This document shows positions 42,801 to 57,200 of a DNA stretch of 64,000 nt, piece after piece (within the stretch, counting starts at the first letter, position 1; every line of letters begins with the position of its first letter). Location: NCBI GenBank assembly GCA_018389105.1, contig JACATO010000925.1:558001-622000 (forward strand), written 5' to 3'. A model generated the notes under the pieces. That model worked only from the letters and a program-made list of their open reading frames with translations, searched no databases and was not told the origin of the DNA. The position numbers were made by a program, and so were the translations under genes. The stretch is from Nautilus pompilius. Taxonomy: Eukaryota; Mollusca; Cephalopoda; Nautilida; Nautilidae.

Positions 42801-45800
42801 TTAATTAATTTTTTTAGCATAATAAAGACAGTTAAGATTTTTGTACTCGAGAAGCCCCTGGATTAAACATCACCGATGTTCTTCCTTCTAAAGATGTAAA
42901 CCCGTGAAGCCACTCACTTTGCTCTATTGTTTTGATGAAAGAGTGTTATCATAACAAAGGAAATACATAAATAATAAACCATTGATTTTGGCCACCGCTG
43001 GTGGCATTCTCTCCTCTGCTTAAATTGGTATTTTCTGTTTTTTTGTTGTTTTTTTTTATAATGTTAATAAAAACTGTTAAAAGACATTTTTTGTCAAGAA
43101 TTTAAAGAATGCGAATAGAAAAAAGTAAACAAAAATATTAGGAAGTATTTATTTAAACTATTAGTGAGCTTTCTTATATAGCTGCTCATGGAATTACATT
43201 TTATCTGAATTTTCTGACTCTTTTTTTTCTTCATTTCTGTCATTAATGGGGAGAATGTTCCTCTGGGCTTAAAATATGGTATTCATAATCCATTCATTAC
43301 TGCCATCTAGACTCCACTTCCTGCTTTAAATAGTTCAGAGCTTGCCTTTTAGCTGTTTTTTTTTAATTTTTTTTTATTATTATTTCCATTTAGTTTATTC
43401 TCTAGAATTTTGAGACTTGACATGTCTAAGACTATTGCATTATGTACTTTAATTTCAAATGCTCTAATAGAACTGAAATTCTGGATGAGTTGGAAATAAC
43501 CACCAATTATCTTGTTGAACATTGGATCGGTTTGGCTTTGAACCACTGGATGGTCAGGGACAGCTGTGCACAAAAAAAGCTAGCAATGTATCGAGATGGT
43601 GGCTAGGAAAGGGAATGCATCAGTTACTGCTTTTACTAATTACATTTAGAAATGCTTGAGTATAAAGAAAGAGAAACAAATATCTCTTCTTCCATTGATG
43701 CATTTTGTGGTGACCCCCGCATCTTTACAGCAATTACGCATTCAAAAAAAAAGAAATTTTATTTTCCTTTTAATTTACCAATTTTGTTAGCTGCTCTGTG
43801 CTTTCAGCTACATTCGGTGACAAAGTGCTGGGAAGCAAGCATTATAAAGTGGTTGCTATTTAAAATGCTGTCCATCTAACACATTCCGGTTGGGAAAGTG
43901 AACCGCTTATGTTAGATTTGCTAATATGCCGTCCTGGTGACCCATAATGAAGAACAGGAAAGAGGAATTTCTTTCAATTCAGGTTGAGTCTGAGTGCACA
44001 TCATCCATGTCTATCTTTTTTTTGACCATTAATTTAATAATCAAAGCAACCAAGTTCTTCTGACTTATTTTATTATCAGCATGAGCTTTTCTCTCCCTCT
44101 TACAACCCCCCAAATGTTTATAGTGATATGTCATTTCATATTTTCTGAGCCCCGCAAAATGAAAGCAGGGGATAGTAATGACTTACAGATCCGTGTGAAT
44201 GGCTATTATCATACAGAACTATGAGCGTTAGTCATCTTGGCAGCAGCATGCAAACCTGTTTGAGAAATATCCAAATAGAATTTTTTAAATTACATTTCTG
44301 TTTGCTGGCAGTTTTCCGCAGTTCCTTAAATCCTTATTAATCATAATTCAGAAAGAAAACAAAAGAAGTAAATTTCCATCCCTTTAAAGGAATAACTTCA
44401 TTTTGTTCAAAGTAAAGACCTTTTCATAAATACAAAGCTTTTGGTCACCCCCTGTTTTACTAAAGATACGGGAAGCAGAATATTGCATGTTTTCTCAGTT
44501 TGTTTGAATTTGCATGGTGTTGGGGAGAAATGTGTGCCTCATCTGGCTATTAAAGGGTCTTTAGTGGAACGCTTAAATCTGCTATTTTAAACTAACTTTG
44601 AAGAAGAGTCATTGGACATACTTAATATTCAACACCAGAGGTATAGGCTCACTATTTACTTTTACGGTTGTCATGGTAACCTGAAACTTGCTGAATATTT
44701 GAAAACACAGTTGCAGTTTATTCCTTAACCACTCATTAACATTGAGTAATGGTTTTTGTTTGTTTTTAAATTTTAAGATATACCTTGTTTGAATGCTATG
44801 CGTATTCTTCATTTGTTTTGCTAGTGATCAAAAAGGTACTTTTTTCCCCCACTCATTTGCTTATAACTCCCAAACCACAATGTGCATGTCAACGGAAGTA
44901 AAGTGCCATGGAGAATATATTGGGTATCAAAATAAAATTGGAGGTAACAGGCAGAGGTTTCTGATGAATGCTGCTGCTGTTAAAATAAGCAAACATGGTG
45001 GTGCACCCATCTTTTCAGATGGCCCCGTTATCTGATGATGACAATGGTCAGAACCTTGCCCGTTCTCTTTTGATGACTTGTTCACAGCGATGGTGACTTT
45101 GCACAATGACAGCCCACTTCCTGTGCAAAGTGAGTGGTGTTGATCTGTTAGCTAACATGTGGTGGTACTGTGCAGTAGTCTATAAACCATCATTTATAGG
45201 CTTCCGAAAAACAAAAACAAAAACCTGAAACCCAGTCCACGTAAACCTTTGATTATGAAGATTGCATGTGGATTATTCTAACCCCAGATAAGGCAGCTAT
45301 GAGTGTTTTTTGGCTATGGAGGTGAGCATGAATTTCGTCGCTTAGCAAATGTTAAGCCATTTTAATCCATTAATTCTAAGGCAGAGTTTAACCTCTCTGC
45401 CCTGTAAGCAAAATGAAGCTTTAACATTTTCATATCCATCACCTCATACACACTTTGCTAGGGTAAGTCTGCAGACCTGGATGGATACTGCATTGTCTGA
45501 TTTCTGATGAAAGCAAACTGGATGTGACAGTCTGTGGTCAGACTGCATTCCAAATCTGAAGGCATTTGGATGGGAAATTAGAAATTTAATGGTGCCAAAA
45601 ATTGATACATTCTTTAAAGTACTATATTTAGGAAATGCAGATTGGCGTGTTGCCACTAAATCTTCGAATATTTCCTCTTCATAAATGCTTACAACAGTTA
45701 ATAATTCATATGAAAATTGGATAGGAAAAGAAACTTTTCTTTAATCCCAAAAGTCATCTTAAGTTACATTAAGAAAGTAGACTCCTGGAAAAACAAATTT

Positions 45801-47118
45801 AAATGGTCCCAAGACGCATAAACAGGGCCATGAGTAGACGGAGAGAACCACATAAAAACTGCAGTTCTGTTATTGCTGCGGTGAAAATGTTGATGAAAAG
45901 GCCTAGTGTAAGACAATAATAATTGGCGACCTGAAGGCTATTACTCATGTCTGGGTGCTGAAAGGTTGTGTATTTTTAAAAGGTTTTAATATGAATATAA
46001 TAGTTTAAAAGAATGATGATGATGATGATGATAGAATGATGACGATAATTTTTTTAAAAAAAACCTAGAACATTAAATTTTATTTATCCTCTTTGTTGCA
46101 AGAAGCGAGGGAGCGAGTTTATGAACGCGCGTGGGATCAAATTTCACTTGAATTATTCTGTTTTGAAACTGGACAGTTTTGGTGCTGCTTTACTTTGCCT
46201 GTCTAGTCAGTCAGGAAGTTTCCCATGTAGTTGTGGGCCTGCCTTAGGGTCTTTATTTTGGACCCCTCTAATCTTGAGATAAGTTGAAATGCCAGTGATA
46301 TATACTTTCTATGACACACTCCAGAGTTACCAGATTGCATTAGTATCAGATTTCACACACACCCCCCCCACCCCTGTATTGAGGGTGTTGATGAACAAGT
46401 TTAGATTTTACAGCCAGCCTGTTGGCTCCAACCTGGGGTGCAGATAGGGATTGTGGTTTGTTGATTTCCAGCAAATCATCAGTGAAGTTCCTCCTCTCCC
46501 ACCCCTGATTACCAGGGGGATTGGATATGATACTAAAGTTTCTTGCAGCAGACATTTATATTTCTGTGCACTAATATTTCATTATATAGAAGCATGATAA
46601 GTGCTGTATATCCAATTTTTGTTTTTGGCAAAGACATGAATGAGTAATACTAAATCAGTATTTTGAAACAGACAGGAACCCTGCCAGGGAAAAAAATTCA
46701 TGAAAATATTTATGGATTACATTTTTAGTATGACGGTAAATAGCATTGGTGAAGGAATTCCTTCTACGTTTTAGCATTTACCCAGAGTTTACATTGCCAC
46801 TTAAAAAAAATTTAAAAAAAATAATTCTTAGTTACTCTTTGCTTTACAATTTATGCAGAGTCTAATTGAATTTAAAATGAATTTCTGTGGTTAAACTAGT
46901 AACCAAAATGAATTTGTGCATCACATGACATAGTGTATGTAGAGGGGAAAACTATCACTTTTCAGCATTGTCTGTGCAACATCAGTACCACCAGTAGAGA
47001 AGCTGATGAATTCTATCAGAAAGTGCTCAGGGAATAATGTAACCAGCTGCTTGTGGCACTGTCAAATCTCTCATATCCTTACAGCCTTCAGAGGGTAAAA
47101 ATTAGTAAGCTGGATATA
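39866..47118. other. Long non-coding stretch with simple repeats
   Basis: Over 7 kb with no gene I can support. It includes a TA repeat near 42706-42718 and a GAT repeat at about 46013-46032 followed by diverged GAT units. A motif gggaaagagttaa at 41773-41785 resembles the outer end of the 4087-4662 MITE, but no partner end was found. Open frames such as 44793-45035 (plus) and 45444-45656 (minus) have no known relatives. Confidence 0.55.
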
Positions 47119-47120
47119 TA

Positions 47121-48225
47121 CAAGGTCTGTCCAAAAAGAAACCGAACTTTTAAAACAGCACGCCAATCAGCCAGTGCAGCGTGCTTGTGACTGCAGTGCT
47201 GTGTATCGGTGACCTTGACTTTCAATCTAATAATCGCCGCATCACGCCTCGTCAGTCATCGATCTACATGCACTAGAGTGAACGTATGTTTAGTGCACTT
47301 GGCGGTTTGTTGCAAGTTGAACAGTGAAGGATCTTGAAGAACAACATGTTTGTGTGAAATTCTGTTTCAAATTGGGAAAAACTTTTACGGAGACTTTTCT
47401 AATGTTGCAACAGGCCTATGGGAAGGATTGTTTGAGCCGTATGCAATGTCACGAGTGGTACCAGCGTTTCAAATCGGGAAGAACATCCACCAAAGACAAT
47501 CCCAAATCTGGACGACCTTCCACGATAGCGGACGATGATCACATTCAGAGAGTGCATGCTGTGATCTGTGGAAATCGTCGCCTGACTGTCCGTGAAGTTT
47601 CCGAAGAAGTAGGCATCTGTAAAAGTTCGTGCCACGTGATTTTAAAAGGAAAATTGAACATGCGTCGTGTAGCCGCAAAATTTGTGCCACGTCTGCTGAT
47701 AGATGGACAAAAAGAGAACCAAGTCACAGTCAGTCAGGAGCTCTTTGATCGTTCGAATGCTGATGAAAACTTTCTGAAAAGTGTCATAACAGGTGACAAA
47801 ATGTGGGTGTATGGCTATGATGTTGTCGCAGTGGGTTGGATCATCGTCGCCATGACCAAAAAAGCACATCAGAATCACTCAGATGTGAAGGTGGTGTCGA
47901 TCATATTTTTTGACTGGAAGGACATCGTTCATCATGAGTTTGTTCCACATGGTCACACTATCAATAGAGAGTTTTTTTTTTGTTCCCAAAGTTGAAATCC
48001 ACCCTGAAAAGTCACTGATTTTAGACAAAAGAAGAGATCGAAGAAAATTCACTATGAGAACTGCGCACCATCCCTGAAAACGTGTTCCAAAACTGGAAAA
48101 AAATGTTGGGAGCAGGTATCAACAGCGGAGGGAACTATTTTGAAGGAGAAGGGGTCTGATTAGATTGTAAGTAAAGCAATAAATTTGTTTTTTAAAATGT
48201 TTGGTTTCTTTTTGGACAGACCTCG
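47121..48225 (+). mobile_element. mariner element of a second subfamily, internally deleted
   Basis: The 1105-bp element has inverted ends: left caaggtctgtccaaaaagaa and right, read inward, cgaggtctgtccaaaaagaa, continuing to about 28 bp. TA flanks both ends (47119-47120 and 48226-48227). It is about 220 bp shorter than a complete mariner. The shortage is explained by an internal deletion in the transposase gene. The terminal sequence and protein differ clearly from the mariner at 28.9 kb, so these are separate subfamilies. Confidence 0.95.
47324..48160 (+). pseudogene. mariner transposase lacking most of its catalytic domain
   Basis: The long open part (47324-47995, 223 codons) begins at a GTG where related proteins have ATG, so the start codon appears lost by one substitution. 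Residues 1-60 contain CVKFCFKLGKTFTETF and CHEWYQRFKSGRTST, the first DNA-binding helix-turn-helix. Residues 85-110 (LTVREVSEEVGICKSSCHVI) form the second. The linker motif AKFVPRLL is at about 119-126. The first catalytic Asp is residue 158 in ITGDKMW, where the usual next residue Glu is Lys. After HTINREF (about residue 217) the sequence jumps to FPKLKSTLKS, so the HDNAPAH and SPDLAP-D blocks with the second and third catalytic Asp are gone. A smaller deletion with compensating shifts disturbs residues 167-188. The C-terminal remnant ends near 48160 in NYFEGEG. It has no catalytic capacity. Confidence 0.93.
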
Positions 48226-48227
48226 TA

Positions 48228-51200
48228 GAAGCATAAATTTAACTGTTAAACAAGTTTGCCTATGCAATATACATAGACATACGTTGTTGTTACAACATTA
48301 GTTTGCTCAGCAAACCCTTTTGCATACTTCAGGCTTGGGATGGTTATAGTACTTAGCACTGGTTACGTATTGTTTGCTTTTCTCATACACAAAAACTACA
48401 CTTTTTTTATAATCCCAAAATATGGTCACGAGCTGCTTAAACATCCAGTGTACACACACTTTGTGGAAACCCATGTAACTGCTTACTGTCAAATGGACTG
48501 TATGAACTTACCTCTGGAGAGACTCTCCCAACAATCACCTGATAGGCCATCTTCAGAATTTTTCATATCATGCATATCCCTTATTGATGATGAACTTTTG
48601 TTACCATGTTTTGCAGATGTTCATCAACAATATGGTTTCTTGCCTTCTGATGGTAAAAAAACAAACTATATAATACTTTGTTACTTTAGATGAGCTTTGC
48701 TTTAGGTTGTTATATCGAATTTCTGAATTGTTTTCACTTTCAGTTTACATAATTTAAACGCAAATTTTAAGGATGTTTCTGGAAATATGTTATCAGAAAT
48801 AATTCAAATTGGGTGAAATATTTATAAATATTCAATACAACAGTGGCTGGTTTAGTTGTAGGGTAATGCGAAATGTCTTCCTCTGTAAGGAGGATAATTT
48901 GAACAATGGCGTCGCAGTGTTATACAAGCAGGTGAGATGTGAAAGGAGGATACCCTGCTTTAAGTATTCAAGAGAGAACATGCGCTATTTGATTTCAAGT
49001 GTAATGGTGGGATTTCCGTTAATTTTTTCCATTCTTTTATTTAGCGAATGATAAAGTATCTGAAATTTACCGGATTTCCTTGATTTCACCGACACAACGA
49101 GAACATCGCACGCACACTGTACGTTTGTACGATTTAGAATCTCTTTGCAGCTATAGCCATCACACACAGCCAGAAGAATGTAAGCCTTAAGTTAGAACAG
49201 TGCTAGATGGCAATTCAACACCTAGCATTTGCAAAAATATAACACGTTCTGCTAAACTTTGATGCATAGAGCCAATCAGGGAAGAGTGTAGTTCTTTGTG
49301 AGTTTATAACTCTGAACGAAAAATAAATGTTGCTTAGCTAAAAGGAAGACTGGTGATTTATTAAATTCTTTGTAAGCCACAAGTGCTTGTGAGTGTATTG
49401 ATCATAATTATATCAGAATAGATCGTAGCTGGTTCACTTCACAAGTCATGCCATTGGCCATGAAGAATGAAATGATGTTGATGTATCTGTGCTGTTTGTT
49501 TTGTTTGTTTTTGGGATTTTTCTCACTCCATTGCTCTTCTCCATCATTGATTTTCCTCAGCATTTCTGGCATATTTACTATAATTGTGATTTATAGTGGA
49601 ATATAAAGGTTCCTTGATTTACTACCGGTGTGCATCCTGCATGTAGTTTAAACTTAAGCTAGTTTGAGAGATGATTATACTTGTGTACCATTTGGCTGAA
49701 GTTGTATCTGGCTCTGTGCTGTGTATAATCTGGGTTACTTTTCTAGAAGGAACTTTGAAAAGCAAGAAAACCATAAAACAATACATCACTGCTTAACTAT
49801 CTCTCTCACTGCTTGTTTTCACTGAATAATACTATTGGCAATGTGTGTGCATAGAGGGATTAAAAAAATGACTACACTATTTTTAAGCTGCTGGCCAGGT
49901 TTGGAGGGCAAAGGTTATTAGGAACTAAAACACAAACACCACCATACACCAAGAACAGCTCCCTAATTATGCAAATTTAAGGTGTTTTTTTTTTTAATTT
50001 CTTTATGTACAGTTTTGTGGTACATAGGATTTTAAAGGGATATCTTATTTAACATTATTATTATCATCATCATTAATGGCTCGGGCTGTTATAGTTGATC
50101 CCCTGTACCATTTATTAAAGTCATCCGCCATGATGATAAGTTAGTTCTAGAGGCAGCCATATCCCTTGCTTTCCTGTTAGTGACTCTCTGCAGTGGGACA
50201 CAAATTTTACTGGATAACCTCTGATCATCACCACTCTCTGAGTCTGCGGATATTTTGGCATGATTTAAAAAGTTTTGACCTTTGTACTATTTTTGGACAA
50301 AGTCGGGGTCGGGGAGGGACCAAAATGGCTGAGAAAATACTTCTTTACTTAACATATGAGAGCTTATGGAGAAATGACACTTGAAGGTTCAGCACCAGCA
50401 CAGCCTCAGATGATATGAAAAAGGGAGCTATAAAACCCAAAGGTGGCATATTAGTTCCCTCAGGGGAAGCAGTAACCCTTCCAATCCCCCAAAAAACAGC
50501 ATATGGATCATCTAGCCAGAGTTTTCAGAAACCCCTAAATAAAATAACATACACTTGCTAAGATAATTTAATGATATGGATCCTGGTCTTATGAATACAC
50601 AAGATATGGAACTTGGTCATAAAAAAGCTGTCAGACCTCTACCCCCACAGGGTTTTGAAATTCAATTCTGAACTATGAAAGAAGGTAACCTACCTGCCTG
50701 ATGAACATAGCTCGTCTTTATTTATAAATGATGGTTAGGATTTTTTAAAAAACAAACAAAAACAAGCTGTTCTATTTTTTGTATCATTTAAGAAAAGAAT
50801 TAAAATTCATGAATTAGTTTTGGAATTTTTACAAAAATATTTTGATATATAAAATATTAATTATGCAAAAATCTTGCACACAATAATAATAATAATATGT
50901 TTGTTTTAATTTAAAATGTTATGGTATGCACACAGTCTACACGTTTTTACACTAGCTCTTGATTTACTTATTTTTGATGAATTATGTCCAGAATTTTGCC
51001 TGTTATGTCCATCTGTTTATTTGTAATACATGTTTGATCAAGTGCCTATGGAAGCAATAAATTTTTTAAAAAACCCAAAAAGTTGCTACTTTTGTGGCAG
51101 CTGTTCACTCTGTCTAGGTATTCCACTGTACAGATAATCCAAAGTGCATTTACTGCTTGATATATTAGACTGGCGAGACGTTTCATCCAAAAGATTGCAC

Positions 51201-54200
51201 AAAAATCTGAGATTTGAAAGGTTTCCTTTGAGTTATTTCTGCAGGAATTTCCTACATTTTTTTTTGTGGAGCATAACTTTGGGATGGAAGATTATATAGA
51301 GAGAGGAGATACAAAGTATGAAAACTAAATTTGCATCGAGAGATTGCGAACTGGTTTTTTTTTAAAAAATGAAGTAATGGGATGTTTCTTTTTTAATTTA
51401 ATTATTTATTTTTGCACTGGCTTTAAATTTAAGTTATTTCTGGAAGGATAATTTTCTGTCACTCTATGGTGTGGGTGTACAACAAAATCACGGATTTTCA
51501 TGCCAGTGGCTTATACCTACAACATCAATTAGCTAAAGGCCTAGCATTGCTGCTGGAGTCACCTAATCAGCCATAGTTCTGACCCCCAAGTTTTAGAATG
51601 CTGTTGACAGAGATCATTAATTATTTATTGATGTACTACTCCACGTTCATTGGGCCCACTTTATTTTTCAACTTCAGTTTAGTTGCCCCAAGGTAAAGTG
51701 ATTTTAGGAAAAGGTTTCTAAATCTATTTAGTAGTCAGAATCAACCAAATTTTGTCTGTCCTTTTTAAAAGAAATAAATTACTGCACACACGGTTTTCAT
51801 TATCTTACGATGGTAATGCCATTTTACCAACCACTTCAGCAACTTGCTTTTTCTCCTGGACTCATCTTAATGTACAGCTGCAAAAGTCTATGCTCCTCTG
51901 TGGCTTTCCTGACTTTATTTGTCAGTCAGCAATTTGAGGCTATTATCACCACCATCAGCACAACAACTTTATCAGTCAAAACCTTTAGTAACGACCTCCC
52001 ACATAGGAAGATTATTAACCTAATCCTACCTATTAATAATGGATATCCATGACCCATCAAACATCCATCCATTGCTGGGCTTTGGAGCTGAACCAGCAAT
52101 GGTGTGAGGCATGTCAAATCAGAAGGCTTGGTTGATCTTCACTACCTAGAGAAGGGGACCAGTCACTGGGGGAGGTCACTCATTTCCATCATGGAGGCAT
52201 ATGTAACTGTTCTGTTTCTTCTGTTTTAAATCTTTGACAGAAATGCTGCTCTGTATTCCATTGTTGCCATTTGCATTAGTCAAACCACCAGACATTTCCT
52301 CGTGTGCAATCACCATAAGTTGACTTGTATAAAAAGATGAATTGTGTACAACAAAAAGAAGCTTATGATAATTGTCAAGCAGACACAAATATCTAAACAC
52401 AAAGCAGTTATAGGATTATTACAGAACAAGATTATTAAGAGACAAAATTCATGAAAGTAACCATTTTAAAATCATCATCAGAATCTTAGTCATGTGACAA
52501 AACCTTAAATTACAACATGATTTGTTCTTATTCAGAAAGTCTTACTAACTAAAGTTTTATACTGCTTTTGTCAGAATTTACCATTATTGAGAAAGAAAAA
52601 CTAACTTGTTTTTTTTTTTTAAAATAAAAGTAGTAGTAGTTATAAATAATAATTTTTTTGTTTTTGTTCTGAAAAGAAGTATTGATTTGCAAAGATCCCA
52701 GTAATGTTTTAATGATGGACCATTTGTTGGAGAACAGGTTTTTTCACAAGAACGCGTGATGCACAGTCTTGATGTGTTTGTTCCTAAACTTCAAGACTGC
52801 ATTCATCTGAAGCAGTGGAGTCTTTTTTCTTCCTCTCTATCTACTGGTTCAGGGTAGAAACACAGTGACAGTGGTGGCATGGCATACCTCACCAGTCAGA
52901 ACTTAATTCTTGCTACTCAAGATATTGACTAATTTCTGACCAGTCCTTTGATCTCTGCCTCATTGATCATGGATATTAGTTGCGGCAGTCAGAACAATCT
53001 TATCTTTCCTGCCATGGAATATAGCTAACTTAATTGTACAATTGACCTGGCTTTTGTATGTGTGTGTGTGTGTGTGTAAATAAATTATTAATCTGAAAAT
53101 GTTAAAACCCTCTAATTTTAGTTCTTGTCTATTAAGACCATGCTGTATACTTTGTTTGGCATAATTTATCTAAGTGAGCCTTATAAGAAGTTCAAAGAAA
53201 AAAAATATTATAGACATTAAAACAACAAAAACCAATTCCACCAAATTCTCATGTGAAATTTTTGCTCTCACTGTTTTTGTATCTTTTCTAAAAGGGTGGT
53301 TAAAATGTTCTTGATTAGTTCTAAAATTCTGATTATGAATAATTATGAAAAACATTCTATTAATACATGTTTCTCTTTACAATATAAACTGTCGAAGTGT
53401 CTTACATAGATGTCCGTTTACATGGATTATTTAGAGTTTGTCTTTTTAAGTACACGGGTCATTTTGTGGGATGGTGGTTGAGTTGCTTTTTTCTTTCTTT
53501 CCATGAGTAAATAACAGATTATAGTATGGGGGGGGTACCAAGACACTAATAAAAAGATGGTCTTTCATGCACATCGTAGCAAGTGTCATTATAAGGATTG
53601 ATACACGCAAGGACAGGTTAATGGCCACAGGTGTCGACTCACCAGTGAAACATTTCATACAAATAAATTAACAGTACCGTATGTTAGCATACAACTGTTA
53701 GAAAAAACTACATATGGCAAAACATGTTAGAATAAGTTTATATTATCACAGAATCGACTCAAAACATTCCATTGTTGAATCCACTATTTTGGCTGCTAGA
53801 TGGTGAAACAGTCTCTTGTTTTAGTTGCTCCCCCTTTTGAGTGGTCTCAACTTTCCAAATCTGCCGTTGCGTTATGAGGGATTGCGCTTAGCATCTATTT
53901 GTTGCCCTGCTCCCTGGTGGAAATTCCGTAAACTAGAGGTCATGCAGTTGCTGCAGAATAACTGCTTACAAAAATGTTTGCTAACTTAGTCCACAGTAAA
54001 CAATCCACCTACTCATAACTGAAGTCTTTTATTAAGTACATCTGTTCTGTTCTTAATGAGTCCTGAGAAGTAATTACTGCATGAACAAATACCCACAGTA
54101 AATGTTACAATATAACCACCCACCAGCTCCTTATTATTATATATTATTATTATTTTTAAAGCAAAATTGTCATCAGCTGACTACGCACTCACATGGGCAC

Positions 54201-57200
54201 CAGAAACTACAGCCATTTATAGACCATTGGAGAGCCATTCTTTAGCAAAGGATACATATTTATTTACTTACTTCAAATTAGCTTTGTTCTGTTAGTCAGA
54301 GTGAGAAGTTAACCAGTTAAAACTAAATTTATAATAATAATACATTAATGTACAATGTTGGTGTTTGGGCTAATGCTGGCCAAATGTGAAAGAATATCAA
54401 ATCTGACAAAATATTTTTAAACTCCAGTTGCCAAATGCAATAAAAAACAAATTTTTTTTTTCCTTTTTTTTAAATTTAAGAAAGATTTTTTTACAGAATG
54501 ATAAATTTGCACTTTAAGTTTTCTTGGATTCTAGAACATGCTGGTGTAGTAATATGCTGCCCATAATGTTCTGTTAGTAATTTTTGTCCATAGATTGTGA
54601 ACAAGTGATTAAGCCTTACAGGGGAACAAAAACCAAAAAAAAAAGAAGGTCCTAAAAGGAATTTGTTTACAGAAAGTAGAAGAAATACATCCAGTTGGGA
54701 CATACAATTATATGAATGCCATAATATTGTGTAACTTTGTAAATTAAAAATCTAGATTTGTGATTCAGGTCATTTTATGTTTGTTAAAGTTTGCTAAATG
54801 AGAACTGATTTGGTTAATTATTTATAAGATAATTATCCAGATCACTAAAGATATAGTTTATAGGCACTTTGAGAATGTTTTAGCTACCTTTTATTTACAG
54901 TTCCTTCTCTTAGTTTCATCACTAACAGTACAGATATACTAATTATCAAAAATGGCCAATTAGTAAGTCACTGCAAGATGGAAAACAAATAGGTCTAAAG
55001 GGCCAGTGGCCCTCATTCCCACTGTGACAGATGTGTATACGAAACTTAGTATATACAAATCTTATTCAGTTGCCCAAAATCTTAATAATAGAAATTTATT
55101 TGCATATGTAGATTACAGTATAAAATACCTTGCAACATTCTGCCAATATATTGTTTTGACAGCAGAAACAAAATAATGATACATACAGATTTCATATTTG
55201 AAAATTATTTAAAAGCTGATTGAAATCAGAGATGATCACTGCATGGACTATCTATGTGAAGCTAAAACTTTGTTTTGGTGATGGAATATCTCTATGTTTT
55301 ACATATTTACATACTCGAATGTAGGCAAGCAATATAGCATTAAAATCTGATTTTCGTGATGTAGAAAGTGCCTCTACTGTTATTCGTTCTTAGTGATAGT
55401 ATCTTTTGAGTGACCAGAATTACTGATTCAAGTAATTTATGCATGTCTCCATCGTTCATAGACAGTAAATGGCCTTTTATCATTATTGTGTGCCATCTGG
55501 AAACCACCTCAATCCAGAAAGTGGTGAAGAGCTGATGTTTCTGCTGCGTTAAAATTTAATAGCATTCTAACTTCAAATATTAGGTTTCACTTTCAGAACT
55601 GTGTATTTAGACCAGTATTACTTTAATACTTTGCTCTCACATAGTTTAACACAGAAATCTTATTTATGGCAGTGTTTAGAAGCTTCATAAATGTGTTGAA
55701 CTCTGAATTGCATTTTCAGACCAGTATTACTTTTATGTTTTGGCCTTCACTTAGTCTGATGTGCAGGGACATTATAAGGATCTGTGTGTGGTGACTGAAT
55801 GAATGCTTACAAGAATTTGCCATCTTTTCCTACCTTCCTCTCCACCTCCAAGCTAGGTCCATGTCACTAGTAGTGTGTTAATCTGGATAAACTGATTTGT
55901 TGCTAAAACTTGGTGCAATGTGGAAAACGGATATTATTCTGGTTCTTTCTGACTAAAAATCTAGAAGTTTTCCACTTGATGTTATGAAGCCTAATAGTCG
56001 ACAGATAGCTGATTACTGATTGTCTTCCGGTTAATCAGTTACCCCCCTAATTAACAATGACTAAAATACAAAACAAAAAAAAATTTGCCTTGAACATCCA
56101 AAGTCCACAGAGGCCTTTGTTTGTTCACATTTACATGGTGGACTATTTATTGTATATGGTGATGGAAAATTAAATCTTTTTAGCCGTCTTCTTTGTAGAG
56201 GATCATTTTCATCATTCGTTTCTGGATGCTTTGATGGATTTGAAATTGTCTTGAGTCTGTGAACATGACATGACTGTAAGTAGCTTTGCAGGTAGAGCCG
56301 GTATGGAAGTGGAGGATGCTACAGAAGCCATGTTGCACTCTAGTTTTTTTTTTTCTCTCTCTCTCTCCATAAAAGATTTACCTGTCTGTGGCAGCTTGGC
56401 TGTGAAAGGTTTTCATATTATCTACCCAGATATTTAGCAGAAACGTGAGTCTGTCATTAAATAAATAACTGCTCGTTTATGATCACAGTTTCTGGGCCAG
56501 GTTTCTGTCTGCCACTTAGATGGGAACCCACATCTTGACAGCTTGAATGTCTTATGTAATGTGGAAGTCAGGTATGTTCACTAAATGCAGACAGGATATC
56601 TTTCAGCTTGTGCAGTATGCTGCTGTTCTATCTCATCCCCACTAGTGATCTATCTACCCTGTAAATGAAGAAAAATTAATCAACCAAACTTGCCTATATA
56701 GATTTATTGGAAAGAAAGATTTTAGGGCAGTGTCTGGAATTTTTCAGGTTAATGTCATGGAAATCTGTTTAATTGCATGGATCATCATAGGATGAGTTTG
56801 GTAGATAAATACATTTTAGATGGTGGATATGTGTATGCCTATACATGAATTTTAAATAATCAAAAGCAAGAAACAAAAAAAAATAAACAGGTTTATGTCA
56901 GTGTAGTACCTTTTGAGAAAATATAGTAATTCAGGTTGTTTTATACCTTAAGAAATCATGTCTCTGCCAGTAGCAGTCACTTATGCAAAAGATTGTTAGT
57001 GTTCAAAGATCTGACTGGAGATGTCCTAAAATGACTTGTTGCAGTTGAGACTGACTCTATTTACATTATATGAAATAAGGTGGAAGACTGGTGATTTTTT
57101 GGCTGGATAGCCAACATTGTTTTTCAGTCATTAGCAGATTTTTTTAAAAAAAAAAAAAAGCAGCTTCAGAGCATGGGGGGATAAATGTGATTTATACTAC

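Noticed and set aside
48340-48693. 117-codon plus-strand frame with a good-looking minus-strand donor at about 48510
   Set aside because: No recognised domain, no partner acceptor, and no conserved exon on either strand.
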